A DNA stretch of 14,137 nucleotides from Intrasporangiaceae bacterium (lineage in GTDB: Bacteria; Actinomycetota; Actinomycetes; Actinomycetales; Dermatophilaceae). How positions within the stretch are numbered: position 1 is the first letter of the stretch; each line of letters begins with the position of its first letter. Below the pieces are notes generated by a model. The model saw nothing but the letters and a program-made list of their open reading frames with translations, was not told where the DNA came from and made no database searches. A program made the translations under genes and the position numbers. The stretch covers positions 1 through 14,137 of the forward strand of contig JAAYSB010000116.1 in NCBI GenBank assembly GCA_012518475.1, in the 5' to 3' direction. Shown here piece after piece: positions 7,976 through 13,572 of the stretch.

Positions 7976-9135
7976 CAGCCGACCCACTCCCCGAGGAAGG
8001 CCCGGCGCTGCGAGACGAGGGCGTCGAGGAGGAGCCGTTCGTGCTCCAGGCAGTTCTCGGAGGCGGTCGAGTGGTGCATCCGTTTGCGCAGGAGCGCCAG
8101 CTCCGAAGCAGTGTCCTGGAAGGCGCGCATGGCGGCGAGACCGGGAGCGCCGGTGTTGGTCCGGGCCCAGATGCGGGCCTCCCGACGCCGGGACATCGAG
8201 GCGAGCATTCCGACCTCACCGTGCGAGAGCCAGCCGGCATCGGCATACGGGGTGAGGTGCCGGACGATGAGTCCACCCTCACGACTCCGCGCCCAGATGA
8301 CGAGGCAGATGAAGCCGAAGAAGATCGGGACGCCGACGAGCAGATAGAACACGAGCATCCCGGTGCCGCTGCCCGCGACCGCGGCGAGGTTCCACATGCT
8401 GTGGGCGCCGACGGCGAGGACATAGCCGACGAGCGGAGCGACCACCTTCAGCCATCGGCGGGTGGAGGTGGCCGCGATCCCGACACCGATCCCGACGAGG
8501 ACCGTGAACATCGGGTGGGCGAACGGGCTCATGATCCCGCGAAGGACGAACACGCCGGCCAGGAAGGCGCCCCCGCCCTCGGCGTGGGCCTGCCCGAGGT
8601 ACTGGATGTTCTCGGTGAACGCGAAGCCTGCGGCGCAGATCCCGGCATAGACCATGCCGTCGGTGATGCCGTCGAACTCGCGCCGGTGCAGCCACCAGAC
8701 AAGGAGCACGAGGATGCCCTTGAAGGCCTCCTCGACGACGGGTGCCACGACGACAGCCATGGTGGCGACTGCCGACTCCGGGTCGGTGACGGTCTCGAAG
8801 GCGACGACAGCGCCGGTGTTGAGGACCGCTGCGCCGAAGGCGGAGACGAGCGCACCCCAGAGGAACGCGAAGACCAGAAGCCGGGTCGGTTCCGCCTCGA
8901 AGCGGTCCAGCCAGACGAAGGCCGGGATGACGACGAGGAGGGGCAGGGCAGCGAAGAGGATGGCGAGCAGACTGGCCTGCAGCCCGAGGGAGCTGCCGAA
9001 GTACGAGGCCAGGGCCAACGCACAGATCGTGAAGCCGACGACGACGAGCCCGAGCAGGATGACTGCCCGGATCCGGGGCCGGGTCGTCGGGTTCTCCGGT
9101 GGCGTGAGCGGTGGTGCGGTCGCCGCGACAGACAT
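7975..9135 (-). CDS. PrsW-family intramembrane metalloprotease, 386 aa
   Basis: Multi-pass membrane protein of the PrsW/CPBP-related glutamic or zinc protease group; the founding member performs site-1 cleavage of the anti-sigma factor RsiW in Bacillus. Conserved elements: EEAFK (residues 135-139, the EExxK motif), FAFTENIQYL (171-180, FxxxEN), HPMFT (207-211) and HSMWN (245-249), each beside hydrophobic helices. About eight membrane segments span 24-280, followed by a soluble helical tail of about 100 residues (283-386) rich in Arg/Leu. ATG at 9135 has no SD, but TACGCT lies 7 nt upstream. The downstream amidohydrolase is coupled by TGATG. No anti-sigma factor or sigma factor is in the window, so the substrate is unknown. 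Confidence 0.9.
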   Translation of the reverse strand: MSVAATAPPLTPPENPTTRPRIRAVILLGLVVVGFTICALALASYFGSSLGLQASLLAILFAALPLLVVIPAFVWLDRFEAEPTRLLVFAFLWGALVSAFGAAVLNTGAVVAFETVTDPESAVATMAVVVAPVVEEAFKGILVLLVWWLHRREFDGITDGMVYAGICAAGFAFTENIQYLGQAHAEGGGAFLAGVFVLRGIMSPFAHPMFTVLVGIGVGIAATSTRRWLKVVAPLVGYVLAVGAHSMWNLAAVAGSGTGMLVFYLLVGVPIFFGFICLVIWARSREGGLIVRHLTPYADAGWLSHGEVGMLASMSRRREARIWARTNTGAPGLAAMRAFQDTASELALLRKRMHHSTASENCLEHERLLLDALVSQRRAFLGEWVG

Positions 9136-9142
9136 GAAGGTG

Positions 9143-9148
9143 AGCGTA
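9143..9148 (-). promoter_or_regulatory. Candidate -10 box for a leaderless prsW-like transcript
   Basis: Minus-strand TACGCT, 7 nt before the ATG at 9135. It lies 15 bp from the opposing candidate -10 of orn, so the two promoters would share one polymerase footprint. Confidence 0.45.
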
Positions 9149-9163
9149 ACTGTTTGCCCGCCT

Positions 9164-9169
9164 TAGCAT
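9164..9169 (+). promoter_or_regulatory. Candidate -10 box for a leaderless orn transcript
   Basis: TAGCAT followed by 7 nt (GGCTCCC) and ATG at 9177. This supports the ATG at 9177 over the one at 9168, which lies inside the box. No SD precedes either ATG. Confidence 0.45.
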
Positions 9170-9176
9170 GGCTCCC

Positions 9177-9881
9177 ATGACCGCGCCCGACCTCACGACA
9201 CCGAGCAGCTCCCGAGCCCAGAGTGACCGCATCGTCTGGATCGACTGCGAGATGACCGGACTCGACCTCGAGCAGGATGCGCTCGTCGAGGTGGCCGCAC
9301 TCGTGACCGATTTCGACCTCAACCAGCTCGGCGAGGGCGTCGACCTCGTCATCCGACCGCCGGATGAGGCGCTGGAGCAGATGGACGACTTCGTCCGGAA
9401 CATGCACACGACGTCAGGCCTCATCGACCTCCTCGCAGGCGGGGTCAGTCTCGCGGAGGCCGAGAAGGCCGTTCTCGACTATGTCCGGGCCTTCGTGCCC
9501 GAGGAGCGCAAGGCCCCGCTCGGGGGCAACACGGTCGGAACGGACCGGGCCTTCCTCGCCCGGGACATGCCCACACTGGAGTCGCACCTGCACTACCGGG
9601 TCATCGACGTCTCGTCGATCAAGGAGCTCTCGCGTCGGTGGTTCCCTCGTGCCTACTTCGCCGCACCGGCCAAGTCGGGCGGCCACCGGGCTCTCGCCGA
9701 CATCCGGGAGTCCATCGCCGAGCTGCGCTACTACCGGGAGGCGGTCTTCCGTCCCCCTCCCGGTCTGGACTCCGCGGCGCTGCGGGGCATCGCCGTCCAG
9801 CACGTCGTCGACCACGGCCCGGACCATGGCGTCGACCCCGGCGCCGAGGCGACAGCCCAGCGGCCCGGCCAGGGCGGCTGA
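9177..9881 (+). CDS. orn: Oligoribonuclease (DEDDh 3'-5' exoribonuclease), 234 aa
   Basis: Degrades the 2-5 nt RNAs left by other RNases; in actinobacteria and proteobacteria it is also the main enzyme for pGpG from c-di-GMP turnover. Counting from the alternative ATG at 9168, the DEDDh residues are D26 and E28 (VWIDCEMTGLD), D126 (NTVGTDRAFL), and H173 with D178 (GHRALADIR). The SIKELSRRW block before the last motif is typical of Orn. About 40 residues extend past the catalytic core (E. coli Orn is 181 aa), ending in a His/Asp- and Gly-rich tail that looks disordered. The start at 9177 is chosen from a leaderless -10 at the correct distance; 9168 would add three residues. The gene diverges from the PrsW-family gene, and the tRNA-His unit follows. 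Confidence 0.95.
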   Translation: MTAPDLTTPSSSRAQSDRIVWIDCEMTGLDLEQDALVEVAALVTDFDLNQLGEGVDLVIRPPDEALEQMDDFVRNMHTTSGLIDLLAGGVSLAEAEKAVLDYVRAFVPEERKAPLGGNTVGTDRAFLARDMPTLESHLHYRVIDVSSIKELSRRWFPRAYFAAPAKSGGHRALADIRESIAELRYYREAVFRPPPGLDSAALRGIAVQHVVDHGPDHGVDPGAEATAQRPGQGG

Positions 9882-9887
9882 GGCCGG

Positions 9888-9917
9888 TTCGAAGCATCGG
9901 CCCGGAACGGGTACGAT
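9888..9917 (+). promoter_or_regulatory. Promoter for tRNA-His
   Basis: TTCGAA (9888-9893) as a -35 of moderate quality, an 18-bp spacer and TACGAT (9912-9917) as a good -10. The predicted transcription start at about 9924-9925 coincides with the first base of the leader hairpin, giving a leader of about 24 nt before the tRNA. Confidence 0.55.
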
Positions 9918-9924
9918 AGGCGCC

Positions 9925-9944
9925 GCTGTCACTTCGGTGGCAGC
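9925..9944 (+). other. UUCG-capped hairpin forming the pre-tRNA-His 5' leader
   Basis: GCTGTCAC (9925-9932), loop TTCG, GTGGCAGC (9937-9944): 8 bp with one G-U pair, closed by C-G around a UUCG tetraloop, one of the most stable RNA loops known. It starts at the predicted transcription start and ends three nt before the expected RNase P site (tRNA-His keeps an extra G at position -1, here 9948). It could protect the leader or influence RNase P; both roles are inference. Confidence 0.55.
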
Positions 9945-9948
9945 CGCG

Positions 9949-10024
9949 GTGGGTGTAGCTCAGCTGGTAGAGCACCTGGTTGTGGTCCAGGTGGCCGCGG
10001 GTTCAAGTCCCGTCACTCACCCCA
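9949..10024 (+). tRNA. tRNA-His (anticodon GTG), CCA encoded
   Basis: A 76-nt cloverleaf: acceptor GTGGGTG with CACTCAC (one G-U), D stem GCTC/GAGC, anticodon stem CCTGG/CCAGG around TTGTGGT (anticodon GTG), T stem GCGGG/CCCGT around TTCAAGT, discriminator C and encoded CCA. The base before it, G9948, can pair with the discriminator C as the G-1 identity element that HisRS requires. It has its own promoter, leader hairpin and terminator, so it looks like an independent transcription unit. Confidence 0.97.
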
Positions 10025-10030
10025 CTCCCC

Positions 10031-10071
10031 CAGGCCCCCGTCCCGGTGTCAACACTCCGGGCGGGGGCCTG
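10031..10071 (+). terminator. Terminator of the tRNA-His unit
   Basis: CAGGCCCCCG (10031-10040) pairs perfectly with CGGGGGCCTG (10062-10071). After a one-base bulge (T10041) the stem continues as CCCGG/CCGGG around a loop of about ten nt. It begins six nt after the encoded CCA. No T tract follows, which is common for actinobacterial terminators. It insulates the operon downstream. Confidence 0.75.
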
Positions 10072-10161
10072 ATGCTTGCCTGCTCCGCGCATACCCCTTC
10101 CCGTTCCTCTCTGCGCGTCCGTTCGTCGCGCTGCTCGACCGCTGACGGACCGGGCATGTTA

Positions 10162-10204
10162 GATCATGAAATGGGCATGATCAATCATTTACTTTTCCAA
10201 TGAT
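10162..10204. promoter_or_regulatory. Tandem inverted-repeat operator: four alternating ATCAT/ATGAT half-sites
   Basis: In an AT-rich patch unlike anything else in the window, GATCATG (10162-10168) pairs with CATGATC (10176-10182), and ATCATT (10184-10189) with AATGAT (10199-10204). Both inverted repeats span 21 bp and their centres are 22 bp apart, about two helical turns, so two dimers would bind the same face of the DNA. The half-sites ATCAT/ATGAT fall at 10163, 10177, 10184 and 10200. They cover the candidate -35 and -10 of the downstream operon, which suggests repression. The regulator is not in the window; a TetR, GntR or MarR family ligand-responsive repressor would be usual but is a guess. 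Confidence 0.6.
10167..10195 (+). promoter_or_regulatory. Candidate operon promoter within the operator island; rest of the 10072-10315 gap
   Basis: TACTTT (10190-10195) fits TANNNT with TGAAAT (10167-10172) 17 bp upstream; the -35 is poor. The transcript would begin near 10202 and have a leader of about 110 nt, which contains a distant 7-bp inverted repeat (GCAGGTC 10236-10242 / GACCTGC 10289-10295). Between the tRNA-His terminator and the island (10072-10161) I see nothing. Confidence 0.35.
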
Positions 10205-10315
10205 CTGCGCTTGTATGTGTGCGGGAGACGTCACAGCAGGTCGACGTCCCCGCCGACGCCGTCGTCGTGAGGGTGCCGGGCTGAGGAGGACCTGCCCACA
10301 TCCATGGAGGAACGC

Positions 10316-10768
10316 ATGGCCACGACGATCGACTACTCGGACCTGTCGAGCCTGCTGGGCAAGGACCTCGGCTACACCGACTGGTTCGAGGTGACCCAGG
10401 AGCGCATCGACACCTTCGCGGACGCCACAGGTGACCACCAGTGGATCCACACCGATCCCGCACGGGCGGCTGACGGACCCTTCGGTGCCACGATCGCTCA
10501 CGGCTTCCTCACGCTGTCACTGTTCATCCCGCTCTGGGTCGAGCTGCTCGACGTCCAGGGTGTCGAGACGAAGGTCAACTACGGGCTCGACAAGGTGCGC
10601 TTCGTCTCCCCCGTTCCGGCCGGATCGCGGATCCGCCTGACCGCGACCATCACCGAGCTCACCGAGATCGCGGGCGGGGTGCAGATCGTGGTCGACGCGA
10701 CGATCGAGCTCGAAGGTGCCGCCAAGCCTGCGGTGGCCATCCGTAGCCTGCAGCGTTTCTACGCCTAG
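10316..10768 (+). CDS. MaoC-family (R)-specific enoyl-CoA hydratase / dehydratase, 150 aa
   Basis: Single hot-dog-fold hydratase, probably homodimeric, adding water to trans-2-enoyl-CoA to give (R)-3-hydroxyacyl-CoA or the reverse. The hydratase-2 signature is intact: FADATGDHQWIHTDPARA (residues 34-51) with the catalytic Asp40 and His45, followed by FGATIAHGFLTLSL (56-69). The segment NYGLDKVRFVSPVPAGSRIR (88-107) strongly recalls Mycobacterium Rv0130 (HtdZ). Length is normal. ATG at 10316 is preferred over ATG at 10304 because GGAGGA (10306-10311) is placed as its SD. It is the first gene of the operon, 145 nt before the binding-protein gene. It cannot tell us whether the substrate is aliphatic or aromatic. 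Confidence 0.9.
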   Translation: MATTIDYSDLSSLLGKDLGYTDWFEVTQERIDTFADATGDHQWIHTDPARAADGPFGATIAHGFLTLSLFIPLWVELLDVQGVETKVNYGLDKVRFVSPVPAGSRIRLTATITELTEIAGGVQIVVDATIELEGAAKPAVAIRSLQRFYA

Positions 10769-10913
10769 ACATTCGTTATCTCTCTGTCATCTCGTTTGCG
10801 CACCCGGAACCGGGAGAAGACGAGGACAATTCGGACCCATCCAGGGTTCACCCCCCAAAGGCCCGCGCCAGGGCAACCCAGAGAAATCCCTCAGTAACAA
10901 AGGAGTCACTGAA

Positions 10914-11924
10914 ATGAGACGGAAGAGTCTGCGGCTCACGACCATGGCGGCAGTTGCCGCCCTGAGCCTGGCCCTGGCCGGCTGCTCGGACGACTCGGTC
11001 ACCGGCGAGAGCCCGACCGACGAGCCGAGCGGCGACGCCGACACCGGGACCTCCGAGTCCACGGAGCTGACCCCGGTCACCGTCGGCCTGCTCCAGATCG
11101 CCCCCGCGGCCGCTGTCCAGCTCGGCGTCGACAACGGCATCTTCGAAGAGCAGGGCCTCGATGTCAGCGTCCAGCTCGGTCAGGGTGGCGCCGCACTGCT
11201 GCCCGCCGTCTCGAGCGGCTCGATCCAGTTCGCCGTCGGCAACCCGCTGTCGGTCCTCGTCGCTGCGAGCCAGGGCCTGGAGATGGAGATCATCGCCGGC
11301 TACTCGCGCATCAACGACCCGGCACCCTCGGGCATCGTCGTCAAGGCCGACTCCGGCATCACGACGTGGAAGGACCTCGAGGGCAAGACTGTCGCGCTCA
11401 ACGCCATCAACACCCAGGGCGACCTGGGCACGATGGAGTGGGTCGAGCGCGACGGTGGCGACCCCGGCAACGTCACCTTCACCGAGATCGCCTTCCCCGA
11501 CCAGCTCGCTCAGCTCGAGCAGGGATACATCGACGCCTCCTGGATCCCGGAGCCGTTCCTCAGCGCCTCGCTGGGCACTGAGGGCGTCGAGTGGCTGGGC
11601 GACCCGCTGACCGCGATCGAGGAGCTGTACACGATGGTGACGTTCAGCTCGAACGACTACACCGAGGCCAATCCGGAGATCACGGACGCGTTCGTCGCCG
11701 GCATCACCGAGGCGACCGCGTATGCGATGGAGAACGAGGAGGAGTACCGCGCCGCGATCGTCGACTACACCGGTATGCCCGCCGAGGTCGTCGAGAACAT
11801 CCGCCTCGAGGTCCTCACCGGTGAGCTGGACGCCGGTGTCATCGAGGAGCTGAGCGCCCTCGCGCTCAAGCACGGCATGCTCGACTCAGAGCCCGACCTG
11901 AGCGCGGTCATCCGCGCCCAGTAG
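10914..11924 (+). CDS. ABC transporter substrate-binding lipoprotein, NMT1/SsuA/TauA class, 336 aa
   Basis: Extracellular solute receptor anchored by lipid. The signal peptide (MRRKSLRL, hydrophobic 11-22) ends in lipobox LAGC, lipidated Cys24, then a Ser/Thr/Asp/Glu-rich tether to about residue 52. The mature fold matches periplasmic-binding type II: TPVTVGLL (53-60), GVDNGIFEEQGLDVSVQ (71-87), the SGSIQFAVGNPLSVL block (101-115), SGIVVKADSGITTWKDLEGKTVALN (139-163) and YIDASWIPEPFL (205-216). Homologues bind sulfonates, nitrate, thiamine precursors or carboxylates such as phthalate; the neighbouring CoA ligase favours an organic acid. Start ATG at 10914 has an excellent SD, AAAGGAG (10899-10905). 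A 19-bp hairpin follows 7 nt after its stop. Confidence 0.93.
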   Translation: MRRKSLRLTTMAAVAALSLALAGCSDDSVTGESPTDEPSGDADTGTSESTELTPVTVGLLQIAPAAAVQLGVDNGIFEEQGLDVSVQLGQGGAALLPAVSSGSIQFAVGNPLSVLVAASQGLEMEIIAGYSRINDPAPSGIVVKADSGITTWKDLEGKTVALNAINTQGDLGTMEWVERDGGDPGNVTFTEIAFPDQLAQLEQGYIDASWIPEPFLSASLGTEGVEWLGDPLTAIEELYTMVTFSSNDYTEANPEITDAFVAGITEATAYAMENEEEYRAAIVDYTGMPAEVVENIRLEVLTGELDAGVIEELSALALKHGMLDSEPDLSAVIRAQ

Positions 11925-11931
11925 GACCTGC

Positions 11932-11974
11932 GTCGGTCCTCGGCACCGCCGTTCCGGCGGTGCCGAGGACCGAC
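11932..11974 (+). terminator. Perfect 19-bp hairpin after the binding-protein gene (partial terminator or mRNA stabiliser)
   Basis: GTCGGTCCTCGGCACCGCC (11932-11950), loop GTTCC, and the exact complement at 11956-11974. No T tract follows, and the ligase SD is only 26 nt further on. Inside an operon such hairpins usually protect the 3' end of the upstream message or lower downstream expression, giving an excess of binding protein over the other components. Full termination cannot be excluded, but I see no clear new promoter before 12013. Confidence 0.75.
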
Positions 11975-12012
11975 CACGACCGTCGCACCGAAACACACCA
12001 AGGAGAGCTCGC

Positions 12013-13572
12013 GTGGAGAATCGGGGTATCGGCCCCTGGGTCTCGCGTCGTCGGCAGCGTTCACTGGGCGACGTCGCCATCGTCTTCAGAGGCCAGGAGC
12101 TGCGCTACGAGGTCCTGGCCGACCGAATCCTCAAGCTGGCCAATGCCCTTGCCGACCGGGGCGTCCGGGCCGGGGACCGCGTCGCCTTCCTCGGGAACAA
12201 CCACCCGTCCCTTCTCGAGACGCTCTTCGCCTCAGCCACCCTCGGCGCGATCTTCGTCCCGCTCAACACCCGGCTCGCCCCGCCCGAGATCGAGTTCGCT
12301 CTCAGCGACTCCGGGGCGACCATCCTCGTGTTCACGGCCGACCTGACCGAGCTGGCTCGGCAGGGCAGCACGGGCACCAGTGCCAGCCGGCAGATCATCG
12401 TCGACGGCCCGGCTCCCGACGATGCTGTCGAGGAGTTCGAGTCGGTGGTGGCCGCAGGCAGCGTCGCCGATCGCGACGACGCCGTCGACCTCGACGACCC
12501 CGCGATCATCCTCTACACCTCGGGAACGACCGGCCGCCCCAAGGGTGCCGTCCTCTCGCACGGCAATCTGACCTGGAACTGCTTCAACGCCCTCGTCGAC
12601 TACGGCATCACCGGCACCGAGCGGGTGCTCCTCATCTCGCCCCTGTTCCACGTCGCCTCGCTGAGCATGGGCGCTCTGCCAACGCTCCTCCAGGGCGGGA
12701 CGGTCATCCTGCACGAGAGGTTCGACCCCGGCCCGGTCCTGGAGACGATCCAGTCCGAGGGGATCACCATGCTGGCCGGCGTCCCGACGACCTTCCAGAT
12801 GCTCCAGGAGCACCCCGACTTCGCCGGCACCGACATCTCCAGTCTCCAGCACCTCACCTGCGGCGGATCGACGATGCCCGAGCGGATGCTGCAGGCCTAC
12901 GAGGAACGGGGCCTGTCCTTCTCCTGCGGCTACGGCATGACCGAGACGGCTCCCGGCGCGACAGCCATGCCGCCGCGGGCCAGTCGGGAGAAGATGGGCT
13001 CTTCCGGTGTGCCGCACTTCTTCACCGATGTCCGCATCGTCGACCCGGAGGGCAACGAGCTTCCTGCGGGCGAGGTCGGCGAGATCATCGTCAAGGGCCC
13101 GAACGTCATCAAGGAGTACTGGCAGCGTCCCGAGGAGACAGCGTCGGCGATCGTCGACGGCTGGTTCCACTCCGGCGACCTCGGCTACTTCGACGAGGAC
13201 GGCTACATCTATATCTCCGACCGGCTCAAGGACATGATCATCTCCGGCGGCGAGAACATCTACTCGGCCGAGGTCGAGTCGATCATCATGGAGCTCGATG
13301 CCATCTCCGGGGTCGCGCTGGTCGGGGTCCCCGACGAGAAGTGGGGTGAGGTCCCGGTCGCCGTGGCGACCCTCAAGCCGGGCGTGTCGCTGACCGAGGA
13401 GGACGTCATCAATCGCCTCTCCGGGCGCCTGGCCAGGTACAAGATCCCCAAGCGCGTGGTGTTCACCGACGAGCTCGCCCGCACGGCCAGCGGCAAGATC
13501 CGCAAGGCCGACCTGCGCTCCATGCTCACTCCTGATGCCGTGACCCCCGCCCCGACCGAAGGGAGACAATGA
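12013..13572 (+). CDS. AMP-forming acyl-CoA ligase (class I adenylate-forming, FadD-like), 519 aa
   Basis: Activates a carboxylic acid with ATP to acyl-AMP, then forms the CoA thioester. All core motifs are intact: P-loop YTSGTTGRPKG (168-178), GYGMTETAP (306-314), GWFHSGDLGYFDEDGY (383-398), hinge SDRLKD (402-407), SGGENIYSAEVE (411-422) and the catalytic lysine K495 in TASGKIRK. Length is typical. It resembles medium/long-chain or aromatic-acid CoA ligases; the acyl pocket cannot be assigned by eye. The GTG start at 12013 has AGGAG at 12001-12005. The gene lies between the binding protein and the permease of an ABC importer, and its stop overlaps the permease start, so uptake and activation are likely co-expressed. 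This favours an imported organic acid that is trapped as its CoA ester (inference). Confidence 0.93.
   Translation: MENRGIGPWVSRRRQRSLGDVAIVFRGQELRYEVLADRILKLANALADRGVRAGDRVAFLGNNHPSLLETLFASATLGAIFVPLNTRLAPPEIEFALSDSGATILVFTADLTELARQGSTGTSASRQIIVDGPAPDDAVEEFESVVAAGSVADRDDAVDLDDPAIILYTSGTTGRPKGAVLSHGNLTWNCFNALVDYGITGTERVLLISPLFHVASLSMGALPTLLQGGTVILHERFDPGPVLETIQSEGITMLAGVPTTFQMLQEHPDFAGTDISSLQHLTCGGSTMPERMLQAYEERGLSFSCGYGMTETAPGATAMPPRASREKMGSSGVPHFFTDVRIVDPEGNELPAGEVGEIIVKGPNVIKEYWQRPEETASAIVDGWFHSGDLGYFDEDGYIYISDRLKDMIISGGENIYSAEVESIIMELDAISGVALVGVPDEKWGEVPVAVATLKPGVSLTEEDVINRLSGRLARYKIPKRVVFTDELARTASGKIRKADLRSMLTPDAVTPAPTEGRQ

Noticed and set aside
7973..7987. Longer amidohydrolase start at GTG 7987.
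   Set aside because: The ATG at 7975 gives the standard TGATG coupling with the PrsW-like stop, and the extra four residues have no family support.
10200..10394. Open frame in the maoC leader with an arginine run, resembling a leader peptide attenuator.
   Set aside because: No SD, the run comes from GC-rich codons, and the frame runs well into maoC without terminator/antiterminator structure.
10803..10814. Short CCCGG/CCGGG inverted repeat after maoC as a terminator.
   Set aside because: Five bp around a two-nt loop cannot form a stable hairpin.
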